Shown: piece after piece, positions 55,964 through 64,000 of the stretch
How positions within the stretch are numbered: the first letter of the stretch is position 1
Layout: the number at the start of each line of letters is the position of its first letter
From: Maricaulis sp036231565
GTDB taxonomy: Bacteria > Pseudomonadota > Alphaproteobacteria > Caulobacterales > Maricaulaceae
Direction of reading: 5' to 3'
Length of the DNA: 64,000 bases
NCBI GenBank assembly: GCA_036231565.1
Contig: JAZAHA010000056.1
Location: 54,495-118,494 of the forward strand
Position numbers and translations under genes: made by a program
Notes under the pieces: generated by a model
The model's input: the letters and a program-made list of their open reading frames with translations, nothing else
Databases searched by the model: none
What the model was told of the DNA's origin: nothing

Positions 55964-57205
55964 CTAGATGAGAAACGTGCGGGCCTTTTTCAATGCGTCG
56001 ACAAACGCATCGGCCTCTTCGAACGTGTTGTAGAGTGCAAAGGAGGCTCGCGCCGTGGCGCTCAGCCCCAGACGGCGCATCAGCGGCTGGGCGCAGTGAT
56101 GCCCTGCCCGCACGGCAACACCGTACTTGTCGAGGATCTGGGCGACATCGTGCGGATGCGCGCCCTCCATGTGGAAGGAGATGATGGCGCCCTTGTCCTG
56201 GGCCGTGCCGATCACGGTGAGACCGTCGATCTCCGCCAGCCCGGTCATCGCCCGGTCCATCAGCGCCCGCTCATGCTCCATCACCGCCACGCGGTCATGG
56301 CGTTCGACCCAGCGGATCGCTGCGCCCAGGCCGATCACATCGGCAATCGCGGGCGTGCCTGCTTCGAACTTGTGCGGCACGTCGGCAAAGGTCACGCGAT
56401 CTTCGAACACGTCGGCAATCATCTCGCCGCCGCCCATATAGGGCGGCAAACGGTCGAGCCAGTCGCCGCGGGCATAGAGCGCACCGGCGCCCGACGGGCC
56501 ATAGAGTTTGTGGCCGGTGAAGACGAAGAAGTCGCAGTCCAGCGCCTGCACATCGACCGGCAAATGCACCGCCGATTGCGAGCCGTCGAGCAGCAGCGGA
56601 ATGTCTCCCGCGCCCGGAATAGCCCGGATACGGGCGATATCGTTGACCGTTCCCAGCACGTTGGACATGTGGGTGATGGCGATCAGGCGGGTGCGGTTAT
56701 TAACCAATCCTGCCAACTGTTGGTAGTCCAGTTCCCCGGCCTCGGTCACATCCGCCCAACGCAGGGTGAAATCGTTCTTTTCACTCAACAATATCCAAGG
56801 AACGATATTGGAGTGATGCTCCATCCGGCTGATGATGATCTCGTCGCCCGGGCTGAGCATCTGGCAGAAAGTGTGGGCAATAAGGTTAATCGCCTCGGTC
56901 GATCCGCGGGTGAAAACGATCTCGTTCGCGCTCTTGGCATTGAGGAAACGGCGCACATCCTCGCGCGCCGCCTCGAAGGCCTCGGTCGTCTCGTTCGCCA
57001 GGGTGTGAAGCCCGCGGTGAACATTGGCGTAGGAGGCGCGGTAGACGCCCGCCACGCTCTCGATCACGAATTCCGGTTTCTGCGCCGAGGCCGCACTGTC
57101 CAGATAGACCAGCGGCCGGCCATTGATCTCGCGCTGCAGGATCGGAAACTCGGCGCGGATGGCGTCGATATTGAGGCTGGCGGGAATATTCTTGTGGACT
57201 GTCAT
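55964..57205 (-). CDS. sufS: Cysteine desulfurase SufS (group II)
   Basis: PLP enzyme that takes sulfur from cysteine for cluster assembly, 413 residues. YLDSAASAQKPEFVIESV is the N-terminal signature. The PLP lysine lies in FTGHKLYGPSGAGALY and the catalytic cysteine in VRAGHHCAQPLMRRLG, a group II site. No sufE gene is visible in the window. The ATG MTVHKNIPAS was chosen; an earlier Met adds 8 residues. A 187-bp gap with repeat DNA separates it from sufD. Confidence 0.96.
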   Translation of the reverse strand: MTVHKNIPASLNIDAIRAEFPILQREINGRPLVYLDSAASAQKPEFVIESVAGVYRASYANVHRGLHTLANETTEAFEAAREDVRRFLNAKSANEIVFTRGSTEAINLIAHTFCQMLSPGDEIIISRMEHHSNIVPWILLSEKNDFTLRWADVTEAGELDYQQLAGLVNNRTRLIAITHMSNVLGTVNDIARIRAIPGAGDIPLLLDGSQSAVHLPVDVQALDCDFFVFTGHKLYGPSGAGALYARGDWLDRLPPYMGGGEMIADVFEDRVTFADVPHKFEAGTPAIADVIGLGAAIRWVERHDRVAVMEHERALMDRAMTGLAEIDGLTVIGTAQDKGAIISFHMEGAHPHDVAQILDKYGVAVRAGHHCAQPLMRRLGLSATARASFALYNTFEEADAFVDALKKARTFLI

Positions 57206-57225
57206 GCGGTCCCTCCAGCCGGCAA

Positions 57226-57360
57226 ACATCCCCTTCTCCCCGCGGGAGAAGGCGCCCGAAGGGCGGATGAGGGGGAAACCCCGGTGGCCGCGCTGAAAGT
57301 TCGAAGGGCGATGCCTTTCCCCTCTCCCTCAATCCCTCTCCCCAGGGAGAGGGAGGTCAA
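57226..57360. repeat. REP-like palindromes in the sufD-sufS gap
   Basis: CCCCTTCTCCCCGCGGGAGAAGG followed by a GCCCGAAGGGC dyad and GGATGAGGGG (57231-57276), then CCCTCTCCCC/AGGGAGAGGG near 57335-57353. These match the widespread proteobacterial intergenic CTTCTCCC...GATGAGGG repeats. A related block lies at 63446-63495. Confidence 0.7.
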
Positions 57361-57392
57361 GCGCGATGCCACGTCTGAAACAACCCGATCCG

Positions 57393-58424
57393 TCACGACA
57401 GCGCCTCCAGCCGGTTGCGCAGTTCGCCCTTCAGGGTTTCGCGCAGGCTTTCATCGGCAATGCCGTCCAGCGGTTCGGCCAGGAAACTCTCGATCAGCAA
57501 TGCCCGCGCCTTCGGTGCCGGCAGGCCGCGCTGGCGCATGTAGAACAGCGCCGTCTCGTCGATCGCGCCCAGCGCATTGCCGTGCGCGCACTGCACATCG
57601 TCGGCATAGATTTCCAGTTCCGGCTTGGCATCGATCTCGGCGCGGTCGTCCAGCATCAGCGCCCGGTGCGTCATGCGCGCATCGGTCTGCTGGGCGGCGC
57701 GGTCGACGATGAACTTGCCCTGGAAGACACCATGGCCGTGCGCGGCCGCAGCGCCCTTCACCAGCTGGCGCGTCTGACCGCCGGGGCCGGTGTGGTGCAC
57801 AAAGGTCGTCGTATCCGCATGATGCCCGGCATCGAGCAGATAGACCCCGCCCAGATCGACATCGGCGCCCTCGCCCGGATGCGTGATATGCGTCTCGATA
57901 CGCGACAGCTTCGCGCCGAAATCCAGTGTGCGCTGATTGAGCTCCGCGCCCGGCGCCAGCACGATCTCGGCCGACGACACGAAGACACCGTCCGGCGCAT
58001 CGGCAGCGATGCACACACGGTCCAGCCGCGCGCCCGCTTCCAGCGTGATTTTCAGATGCCAGTTGCCCAGCGCACCGGCCTCGGCCCGGTAATGCTCGAC
58101 CAGCGTTACCGCATGGCCGGCCGGCACGGTGATCTCGGCATCGGCCGCGCTGGCGCCCGGCTTCGCCGTCAGCGTCAGGTTCAGCCTTGCCCCGTCATCC
58201 GGACGCAGGGACGCCGCTTCGAGCCCGTCGACAACAAGCTCTCCGGCGGCGGACACATCATTGGCGGCGCGGCGCAAGTCCGACCATTTCCACAACTCGT
58301 TGCGCTTGGTGGGCAAGCCCTGTTCGCGCGTCGCCTCGCGCAATTGCGCGCGCCAGCCGATCGCGCCGTCGAGGGCCGCGATGAGGGCCGTTTCAGCGGG
58401 CGTGTGGGTGAGTGTGGCTGTCAT
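57393..58424 (-). CDS. sufD: Fe-S cluster assembly protein SufD
   Basis: Partner of SufB and SufC in the SufBC2D scaffold, 343 residues. The right-handed beta-helix core is followed by the conserved C-terminal block ADDVQCAHGNALGAIDETALFYMRQRGLP, with His in CAHG important for SufBD heterodimers. It is shorter than E. coli SufD (about 420), with a reduced N-terminus, as in many alphaproteobacteria. A 214-bp gap containing a MITE-like element separates it from sufC. Confidence 0.95.
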   Translation of the reverse strand: MTATLTHTPAETALIAALDGAIGWRAQLREATREQGLPTKRNELWKWSDLRRAANDVSAAGELVVDGLEAASLRPDDGARLNLTLTAKPGASAADAEITVPAGHAVTLVEHYRAEAGALGNWHLKITLEAGARLDRVCIAADAPDGVFVSSAEIVLAPGAELNQRTLDFGAKLSRIETHITHPGEGADVDLGGVYLLDAGHHADTTTFVHHTGPGGQTRQLVKGAAAAHGHGVFQGKFIVDRAAQQTDARMTHRALMLDDRAEIDAKPELEIYADDVQCAHGNALGAIDETALFYMRQRGLPAPKARALLIESFLAEPLDGIADESLRETLKGELRNRLEALS

Positions 58425-58447
58425 GCATCGCCTCCCATCCCGAACGC

Positions 58448-58614
58448 TGTCATCCCGGCCGGACGGCCCGCGCAGGCGGGCCGCAGGGCCGGGACCCCTA
58501 CGCGCCGGCCTTGCACGAAAGCAGGCGCGATAGCGGCGAAAGCCGGAACCACACCGGGATTACGGGTCCCGGACCTCCGCCCGGCCCGGGGCCGGGCATG
58601 CGTCCGGGATGACA
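58448..58614. mobile_element. MITE-like element with terminal inverted repeats inside the suf operon
   Basis: 167 bp bounded by TGTCATCCCGG (58448-58458) and CCGGGATGACA (58604-58614), perfect 11-bp inverted ends. The interior is rich in GGCCGGGACC-type dyads and has no gene. It fills most of the sufC-sufD gap. The ends resemble the GTCATCC-type dispersed repeats of alphaproteobacteria. A similarly sized element with related ends is at 63656-63827. Confidence 0.65.
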
Positions 58615-58638
58615 AGTGAGGTGATGGCGAAAAGAGCA

Positions 58639-59403
58639 TCACGCCGCCTCGCCGAGATATTTGTCATAGCCTTCCGCCTCCAGCTCGCGGGCGAGCTCGG
58701 GACCGCCGGATTTCACGATCCGGCCGTTCGCCATGACGTGCACACGGTCCGGCGTGATATGGTCCAGAAGGCGCTGATAGTGGGTGATAACCAGCATGCC
58801 GCGATCCGGCGCACGCAGGGCGTTCACACCGTCGGACACCGTTTTCAGCGCGTCGATATCGAGGCCCGAATCCGTCTCGTCCAGGATCAGGAATTTCGGC
58901 TCCAGCACGAGCGCCTGCAGGATTTCCATCCGCTTCTTCTCGCCGCCGGAAAAGCCGACATTCACCGCCCGCTTGAGCATGTCCATCGACACGCCGAGCT
59001 GTTTCGCCTTCTCGCGGATCAGCTTCATGAACTCGGGCGCCGACACTTCCGTCTCGCCGCGCGCCTTGCGCTGGGCATTGAGGGCTTCCTTGAGGAAGGT
59101 GATGGTGGGCACGCCGGGGATTTCCACCGGGTACTGGAAGGAGAGGTAGAGGCCCTTCGCGGCACGCTCCTCCGGCTCCATCTCGCCGATATCCTCGCCG
59201 CCGAACGCGATCGCGCCCCCGGTGACGTCATAGCCCTCGCGCCCGGTCAGCACATAGGACAGGGTCGATTTGCCGGACCCGTTCGGGCCCATGATGGCAT
59301 GCACCTCGCCCGCCGGGACTTCCAGCGAGAGGCCTTTCAGGATCGGCTTCTCCTCGCCATCGGCGGTTTCGACCTTGCAGTGGAGGTTTTCTATCTTGAG
59401 CAT
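58639..59403 (-). CDS. sufC: Fe-S cluster assembly ATPase SufC
   Basis: Soluble ABC ATPase that energises the SufBC2D scaffold, 254 residues. Walker A GPNGSGKST, Q-loop LSFQYPVEIPG, signature FSGGEKKR, Walker B LILDETDSGLD and the H-loop THYQRLLDHI are all present. The ATG (MLKIENLHCKVE) starts the ABC fold directly. It lies 18 bp after sufB. Confidence 0.98.
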   Translation of the reverse strand: MLKIENLHCKVETADGEEKPILKGLSLEVPAGEVHAIMGPNGSGKSTLSYVLTGREGYDVTGGAIAFGGEDIGEMEPEERAAKGLYLSFQYPVEIPGVPTITFLKEALNAQRKARGETEVSAPEFMKLIREKAKQLGVSMDMLKRAVNVGFSGGEKKRMEILQALVLEPKFLILDETDSGLDIDALKTVSDGVNALRAPDRGMLVITHYQRLLDHITPDRVHVMANGRIVKSGGPELARELEAEGYDKYLGEAA

Positions 59404-59421
59404 TGTTTTTTCTCGCAAAAT

Positions 59422-60897
59422 CTAGCCGACACTGCCTTCGAGAGACACTTTGAGGAGGTTCTGGGCCTCCACGGCGAATTCCATCGGGAGTTCCTGCAGA
59501 ACCTCGCGCACGAAGCCGTTGACCAGGAGCGCCGTGGCGGCCTCCTCGTCGAGCCCGCGCTGGCGGGCATAGAAGAGCTGGTCCTCGGACAGGCGCGTCG
59601 TCGTCGCCTCGTGTTCGAGCACGGCTTTGGGCGTCTTGCACTCGATATAGGGCACGGTGTGGGCGCCGCACTGATCGCCGATCAAGAGGCTGTCGCACTG
59701 GGTGAAATTGCGTGCGCCTTCCGCCTTGGCGTGGATCGAGACCAGGCCGCGATAGGTCTGGTCGGACCGGCCCGCAGAAATCCCCTTGGAGATGATACGG
59801 CTGGTCGAGCCCTTGCCCAGATGGATCATCTTGGTGCCGGTATCGGCCTGCTGATGCCCGTTGGTGACGGCGATGGAATAGAATTCGCCGCGCGAATTCT
59901 CGCCCTTCAGGATGCAGGACGGGTATTTCCAGGTGATCGCCGAACCGGTCTCGACCTGGGTCCAGGAGATCTTGGAATTCTTGCCCCGGCAATCGCCGCG
60001 CTTGGTGACGAAATTATAGACGCCGCCCTTGCCGTTCTCGTCGCCCGGCCACCAGTTCTGGACGGTGGAATACTTGATCTCGGCATCGTCCAGCGCAACC
60101 AGTTCCACGACAGCGGCGTGTAACTGGTTCTCGTCGCGCATCGGCGCCGTGCAGCCTTCCAGATAGGAGACATAGGCGCCCTTGTCGGCGATGATCAGCG
60201 TGCGCTCGAACTGGCCCGTGCCTTCCGCATTCATGCGGAAATAGGTCGACAACTCCATCGGGCAGCGCACGCCCGGCGGCACATAAACGAAGGAGCCGTC
60301 GGAGAAGACCGCCGTGTTCAGCGTGGCGAAGTAATTGTCCGACGCCGGCACGACCGAACCGAGATATTTGCGCACGAGTTCAGGATGATCGCGCAGCGCT
60401 TCGGAGATCGAGCAGAAGATCACGCCGGCCTTGGCGAGTTCCTTCTTGAAAGTCGTGACGACAGACACCGAGTCGAACACGGCATCGACGGCGACGCGGT
60501 TCTCCGAACCCTTCACGCCCAGCAGCACTTCCTGCTCTTTCAGCGGAATGCCCAGCTTCTCGAAATCGGCGAGGATTTCCTCGGGCACATCGTCGATCGA
60601 GTCATACTTCGCGCCGGATTTCGGCTCGGCGTAGTAGTAGATGTCCTGGAAGTCGATCGGCGGGTATTTCACCTTCGCCCAGTCCGGCTCCTTCATCTGG
60701 AAGAAGCGCTCCAGCGCTTTCAGGCGCCATTCGGTCATCCAGGCCGGCTCGCCCTTCTTGGCCGAGATATAGCGCACCGTCTCCTCGTCCAGACCCTTGG
60801 GCGAGAATTCCTGTTCGACGTCCGTCGTGAAGCCGTACTTGTACTTGTCGGCCTCGAGCTTCTTGACGTCTTCAATGGTTTCCTTGACCGCAGCCAT
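59422..60897 (-). CDS. sufB: Fe-S cluster assembly protein SufB
   Basis: Scaffold subunit on which Fe-S clusters are built, 491 residues. Family blocks include RNFTQCDSLLIGDQCGAHTVP (cluster-site cysteine region) and EHEATTTRLSEDQLFYARQRGLDEE near the C-terminus. YKYGFTTDVEQEFSPKGLDE marks the N-terminus. It follows the cysteine desulfurase gene with one base between stop and start. Confidence 0.98.
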   Translation of the reverse strand: MAAVKETIEDVKKLEADKYKYGFTTDVEQEFSPKGLDEETVRYISAKKGEPAWMTEWRLKALERFFQMKEPDWAKVKYPPIDFQDIYYYAEPKSGAKYDSIDDVPEEILADFEKLGIPLKEQEVLLGVKGSENRVAVDAVFDSVSVVTTFKKELAKAGVIFCSISEALRDHPELVRKYLGSVVPASDNYFATLNTAVFSDGSFVYVPPGVRCPMELSTYFRMNAEGTGQFERTLIIADKGAYVSYLEGCTAPMRDENQLHAAVVELVALDDAEIKYSTVQNWWPGDENGKGGVYNFVTKRGDCRGKNSKISWTQVETGSAITWKYPSCILKGENSRGEFYSIAVTNGHQQADTGTKMIHLGKGSTSRIISKGISAGRSDQTYRGLVSIHAKAEGARNFTQCDSLLIGDQCGAHTVPYIECKTPKAVLEHEATTTRLSEDQLFYARQRGLDEEAATALLVNGFVREVLQELPMEFAVEAQNLLKVSLEGSVG

Positions 60898-60898
60898 G

Positions 60899-62062
60899 TC
60901 AGCTCACCGCCTTCAGTGCGTTTGAATGTTCGGGTCGGGCACGCCCGTGAGCCTCGCTCCAGGCTTTCACGAAGGCGTCTGCCTGATCCGCCGTCGAATT
61001 CCAACCCAGCGAGACACGCAGGAAGCCGCGCGATACATCCGCGTCCAGCCCGGTTGCATTGCCGATCTTCGATCCGTGCGCCTTGCCGGACGAGCAGGCC
61101 GAGCCTGCGCTGACGGAGAAACCCGCCAGATCCAGCGCCATGACCTGGGTCTCGCCCTTCCATCCCGGCACCGCAATGCCGAGCGTATTGGGCAGGCGCG
61201 GCGCGCCCTCGCCCAGGATGTGGATGTCCGGCGCCGCCTGTTTCAACCCGGCCGCCATGGCATCGCGCCAGCCTGCCAGGCGGGCGAAAGCGTCCAGCCC
61301 CGCCACGGCCTGTTCGATCGCCAGGCCAAGCCCGGCAATACCGGCGACATTCAGCGTGCCCGAGCGGCGCCCCTTCTCCTGGCCGCCGCCGCGCAATTGC
61401 CGTTCCATCGGGGCATTGCAGGCCGCGATCAGCGCGCCCACGCCCTGCGGGCCGCCGAACTTGTGCGCCGAGATCGCCATGTAGTCGGCGCCCAGACCGG
61501 CAAAATCGACAGCGATCTTGCCCACGGCCTGGATCGCATCGACCACGACCAGACCGTCATGCTCGCGCACCAGGGCCGCAGCTTCGGCGACCGGCTGGAT
61601 CGTGCCGATCTCATTATTCGCCAGCATCAGCGCCAGTACCGGGCGGCCATCGCGCGCCGTGTCCCAATGGCCCAGCCGGTCTTCCAGCCAGCCCAGATCG
61701 GCCAGACCGGCCGCCGTGACCGGGATTTCCTCGACCGGCAGGCCGGAAGCCTTCGCGGTATCGGCGACGGCTTCATGCTCGATGGCGCAATGCAGGATGC
61801 GGCCGGCGCCGCCGGCCCGGATCGCACTGTGCAGCGCCAGATTCAGCGCCTCGGTACCGCAGGAAGTGAAGATCACATCCTCGGCCCGCGCGCACAGTGC
61901 CTTGCCCGTCTGGCGCCGTGCTGTCTCGACAAGACGCAGCGCGGCCTGTCCGTCGGCATGCACCGAAGAGGCATTGCCCGTCAGGCTCATGGCGTGCGCC
62001 ACCGCCTCGATCACGTCCGGTCTCACCGGCGTGGTCGCGTTATGGTCGAGATATGTCCGCAT
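60899..62062 (-). CDS. Cysteine desulfurase, IscS/NifS-like (group I)
   Basis: A 387-residue PLP enzyme of the NifS/IscS group, different from SufS in the same operon. YLDHNATTPVRPDV is the N-terminal signature; the PLP lysine is in SAHKFGGPQGVGAL. The catalytic-cysteine loop SAGSACSSGKAHGS is the long flexible group I loop. ATG at MRTYLDH was chosen, 4 bp past the iscR stop. A NifS-like enzyme between iscR and sufB is the normal alphaproteobacterial arrangement; it may also serve tRNA thiolation. Confidence 0.93.
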   Translation of the reverse strand: MRTYLDHNATTPVRPDVIEAVAHAMSLTGNASSVHADGQAALRLVETARRQTGKALCARAEDVIFTSCGTEALNLALHSAIRAGGAGRILHCAIEHEAVADTAKASGLPVEEIPVTAAGLADLGWLEDRLGHWDTARDGRPVLALMLANNEIGTIQPVAEAAALVREHDGLVVVDAIQAVGKIAVDFAGLGADYMAISAHKFGGPQGVGALIAACNAPMERQLRGGGQEKGRRSGTLNVAGIAGLGLAIEQAVAGLDAFARLAGWRDAMAAGLKQAAPDIHILGEGAPRLPNTLGIAVPGWKGETQVMALDLAGFSVSAGSACSSGKAHGSKIGNATGLDADVSRGFLRVSLGWNSTADQADAFVKAWSEAHGRARPEHSNALKAVS

Positions 62063-62066
62063 CGGC

Positions 62067-62543
62067 TCAGACCGTGGCGGGCTCGGCGACAGGCTTGGGC
62101 CGTTCCATGCGGCCGAGGGCACCGCTCGCGGCGCCCAGCAGGCGCCGTTCGAGCACGTCTTCCAGCGTGATCGAGGACAGGAAGAGATAGATATGCCGGC
62201 CCAGCTCGTCCCACAGATCGTGCGTGATGCAGCGGCGCCCGTCAGCCAGGCAGCCCTTGGCGCTGGAACAGCGCGTGGCGCGCAGCGGCTCGTCGACCGC
62301 GACGATGATGTCGGAGATGCGGATGTCCGTCGGCTTGCGGCTCAGACGGTAACCGCCACCGGGACCGCGGATCGAGGAGACAATGTCCGCCCGGCGCAGC
62401 TTGGCGAAGAGCTGTTCCAGATAGGACAGCGAGATGGACTGGCGCGAGGCGATATCGCTCAGCGTGACAGGCCCGTCCTGGCTGGCCAGGGCCAGATCGG
62501 CCATCGCCATCACGGCGTAACGTCCCTTTGTGCTCAGCTTCAT
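62067..62543 (-). CDS. iscR: Rrf2-family Fe-S regulator, IscR-like
   Basis: A 158-residue Rrf2-type winged-helix regulator. The DNA-binding domain (about 1-75) has TLSDIASRQSISLSYLEQLFAKLR and RGPGGGYRL. Three cysteines (Cys92, Cys98, Cys105) are placed almost as in E. coli IscR (92, 98, 104), so it should hold a 2Fe-2S cluster. It heads the suf operon, where it would repress when clusters are plentiful. TAAGGAGGT precedes the ATG. An IscR-type site overlaps its promoter. RirA is an alternative name in rhizobia, but the cysteine pattern and site favour IscR. Confidence 0.92.
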   Translation of the reverse strand: MKLSTKGRYAVMAMADLALASQDGPVTLSDIASRQSISLSYLEQLFAKLRRADIVSSIRGPGGGYRLSRKPTDIRISDIIVAVDEPLRATRCSSAKGCLADGRRCITHDLWDELGRHIYLFLSSITLEDVLERRLLGAASGALGRMERPKPVAEPATV

Positions 62544-62639
62544 GCGTTTACCTCCTTAAACGCTCGCATCCCGCGTGCCGATCATGCTAAGACCCGCCTT
62601 TCCGGAACGGACGGGCTTCGCGAATGCGGCGTTCGGCCA

Positions 62640-62664
62640 ATAACCGAGTAGAACAGTCAGGAAT
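62640..62664 (-). promoter_or_regulatory. IscR type-1-like operator upstream of iscR-suf
   Basis: On the minus strand the 25-bp sequence matches 21 of 25 positions of the E. coli type-1 IscR consensus (ATASYYGACTRWWWYAGTC then RRSTAT), with the central CTGACTGTTCTACTCGG core. It overlaps the -10 and start region of the predicted promoter, the position expected for repression of the operon by its first gene product. Confidence 0.6.
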
Positions 62665-62690
62665 ATGGGCTGCCGTCCGCCGCGTTGCAA
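62662..62690 (-). promoter_or_regulatory. Predicted iscR-suf promoter
   Basis: On the minus strand TTGCAA (62685-62690) and CATATT (62662-62667) are separated by exactly 17 bp. The IscR-like site starts within the -10. Each hexamer matches 4 of 6 consensus bases. Confidence 0.5.
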
Positions 62691-62750
62691 TGGACGAATT
62701 GCCGCATATTTGCAGGACGCGAACTGGAACGACCAAAAAGGCGAGTGTGA

Positions 62751-63434
62751 ATGCCTGACGTGATCATTCCCGGCCCCGCAGGCCGGCTTGAGGGGCGCTA
62801 CAGCCCGAGCGAAGACCCGACCGCCCCGATTGCGCTGATATTGCATGCCCACCCGCTGGGTGGCGGCAATATGGAAAACCCCACCGTCGACATGATGTAC
62901 GACGCGTTCCGCAAGCGCGGTTTCGCGACGCTGCGTTTCAATTTCCGCGGTGTGGGCCGCTCCCAGGGCAGCTACGACCAGGGCCTGGGCGAACTGTCCG
63001 ACGCCGCCACCGTGCTCGACTGGGTGCAGGGCTATAACCAGGGCGCCCGCTTCTGCTGGGTGGCCGGCCACTCCTTCGGCGCCTGGATCGGCATGCAGCT
63101 TCTGATGCGCCGCCCGGAAATCGCCGGCTTCATCTCGGTTGCCCCGCCGACCAACATGTATGACTTCACCTTCCTCGCGCCCTGCCCGGCCTCGGGCATC
63201 ATCGTCCATGGCGGCGCCGACAAGATTGTGCCGGCCGACGATGTCGAGCGCGTGATGTCCAAGGTGCGTGTGCAAAAAGGTATCGAGATCACAACCGAAG
63301 TCGTGCCCGACGCCAACCACCTCTTCTCCGACCATCTCGAAGAGCTGGAACGCCACGTTGAAGCCTATCTCGACGCCCACCTGCCGGGCGTCGAAAAGGA
63401 ACGCGCCGAACGCCAGATCACCGGCAAGCGCTGA
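62751..63434 (+). CDS. Alpha/beta hydrolase
   Basis: A 227-residue serine hydrolase of the alpha/beta fold. The oxyanion-side HAHPLGGGNMEN, FRGVGRSQGSYDQGLGE, nucleophile elbow AGHSFGAW (Ser about 106), acid in VHGGADKIVP and catalytic His in DANHLFSDHLEE complete the triad. Substrate unknown. It is divergent from iscR, a neighbourhood recurrent in alphaproteobacteria. The suf promoter and IscR-like site lie between them and could also influence this gene. Confidence 0.9.
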   Translation: MPDVIIPGPAGRLEGRYSPSEDPTAPIALILHAHPLGGGNMENPTVDMMYDAFRKRGFATLRFNFRGVGRSQGSYDQGLGELSDAATVLDWVQGYNQGARFCWVAGHSFGAWIGMQLLMRRPEIAGFISVAPPTNMYDFTFLAPCPASGIIVHGGADKIVPADDVERVMSKVRVQKGIEITTEVVPDANHLFSDHLEELERHVEAYLDAHLPGVEKERAERQITGKR

Positions 63435-63908
63435 GTTTTCCAGAGCCCCTTCTCCCCCAACCGGGGAGAAGGTGGGCGAAGCCCGGATGAGGGGCGCGCG
63501 TCAGCGCTGAGAAGACTCTTTGAGCGGGCCGCTGCGCGGCCGCCCCTCACCCTTCGTTGCTTTCAACAGGCCCCCGGCCTGTTGAATTCGCTCCGCGAAC
63601 CGCGCCTCAGTCCTCTCCCCGCTCGGGGAGGGGGATGCCAACGCTCCACCAAGCACCGTCACCCTGACACCCGCCTTCGCGGGCGCAGGCTTCAGTCAGG
63701 GCCCAGTTCGTGAGGCGCGGTGGTCGCGATCTCGCACTTATCCCGCACATCGTCACTACTCAGACCGAGCCCACCTGGCGAAAATCTTCCTTTATGATCT
63801 GGGTCCTGACTTTCGTCAGGATGACGGTTTGTGGGGGCTGGGTCGGGGAACTTATCCCCGCCGGCTCAACTGCGCGTATGCTCGCAGACGGTTTCCGGGA
63901 TGGGAGGC
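63435..63908. repeat. Repeat cluster after the hydrolase gene
   Basis: No gene is seen in these 474 bases. It holds a REP-like block (CTTCTCCCCCAACCGGGGAGAAGG and GGATGAGGGG, 63446-63495), a GGCCGCTGCGCGGCC dyad, CAACAGGC/GCCTGTTG (63566-63586), a CCTCTCCCC/GGGGAGGGG hairpin (63612-63632), then the MITE-like element 63656-63827. REP and MITE types also occur in the suf gaps. Confidence 0.65.
63656..63827. mobile_element. Second MITE-like element
   Basis: 172 bp between CCGTCACCCTGAC and GTCAGGATGACGG, inverted ends matching at 12 of 13 positions, with no gene inside. Size and GTCA(T/C)CC-type ends resemble the 167-bp element at 58448-58614, though the interiors differ. Confidence 0.55.
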
Positions 63909-64000
63909 ATGAGCTCAGTCACTTATGCCCGGGAGCGTGCGGAGCTCGTCCGCGCCTGGTGGGTGACAGCATCAGGCTCCGGCGTGGCCATCTGCGGGGA
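63909..64000 (+). CDS. Start of an unidentified gene (cut by window edge)
   Basis: An ATG preceded by GGGAGG opens a frame beginning MSSVTYARERAELVRAWWVT that runs to the window edge (30 residues visible). Too little is present to assign a family. Another frame is also open here, so the call rests on the ribosome-binding site. Confidence 0.45.
   Translation, partial: MSSVTYARERAELVRAWWVTASGSGVAICG

Overview
The window is a GC-rich chromosomal segment from an alphaproteobacterium. Gene content and order (nuoABCDEFG, iscR-desulfurase-sufBCDSTA, tig-clpP-clpX-lon, glnB-glnA, EAL and GGDEF proteins) suggest a Maricaulales/Caulobacterales-type organism; that placement is inference from gene order and protein character. 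Most of the window is housekeeping DNA. The exception is a 1.75-kb AT-richer insertion in a tRNA-Asp gene.

Layout. 1-5648: nuoA to nuoG (minus strand, nuoG cut by the window edge), preceded by a 15-bp palindrome and a possible -10. 5882-9944: small membrane proteins, a DUF599 protein, an AbgT-type transporter and an EAL phosphodiesterase. 9944-10105: two tandem 60-bp palindromic repeats plus a third dyad. 10129-12506: SDR oxidoreductase and RhlE-type helicase. 12826-14620: a cassette flanked by 49-bp direct repeats made from the 3' half of tRNA-Asp; it carries one AIPR-family (phage-resistance-associated) gene and no integrase. 14750-17938: bioA divergent from bioF-bioD. 17942-20496: an L,D-transpeptidase and an M15 peptidase (E. 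coli LdtD/MepK-like pair). 20596-22867: tRNA-Val, a TetR regulator, and pheA behind a Phe-rich leader peptide and terminator (a complete attenuator). 23026-29434: lon, clpX, clpP, tig. 29435-39787: repeat-rich spacer, tRNA-Leu, methyltransferase, Rnk-like factor, MATE and CaCA transporters, malic enzyme, NAD(P)HX repair enzyme, glnB-glnA. 39957-46052: autotransporter, lytic-transglycosylase-like lipoprotein, parE. 46252-51745: exported M14 peptidase and two exported amidohydrolase-type proteins. 51858-55136: second DEAD-box helicase, diguanylate cyclase, GST-like protein. 55142-62543: the suf Fe-S operon, with repeat elements inserted at two internal junctions and an IscR-type site over its promoter. 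62751-64000: alpha/beta hydrolase, repeat cluster, and the start of one more gene.

How it fits together. The Fe-S-rich complex I operon and the Suf machinery sit at opposite ends, and each has an upstream site that looks metal or Fe-S responsive. tig/clpP/clpX/lon form a protein quality-control block. glnB/glnA handle nitrogen. The EAL and GGDEF proteins supply opposing c-di-GMP activities.

Most worth following up: (1) the minimal AIPR cassette in tRNA-Asp, with AGTTGAA motifs placed nearly symmetrically inside both ends and the tRNA's probable terminator left stranded beyond it; (2) the pheA attenuator; (3) the IscR-type and Fur-like sites; (4) MITE-like elements, one of them inside the suf operon; (5) EF-hand-like loops inside the MepK-like peptidase and a Lys/Ala-rich tail on trigger factor.
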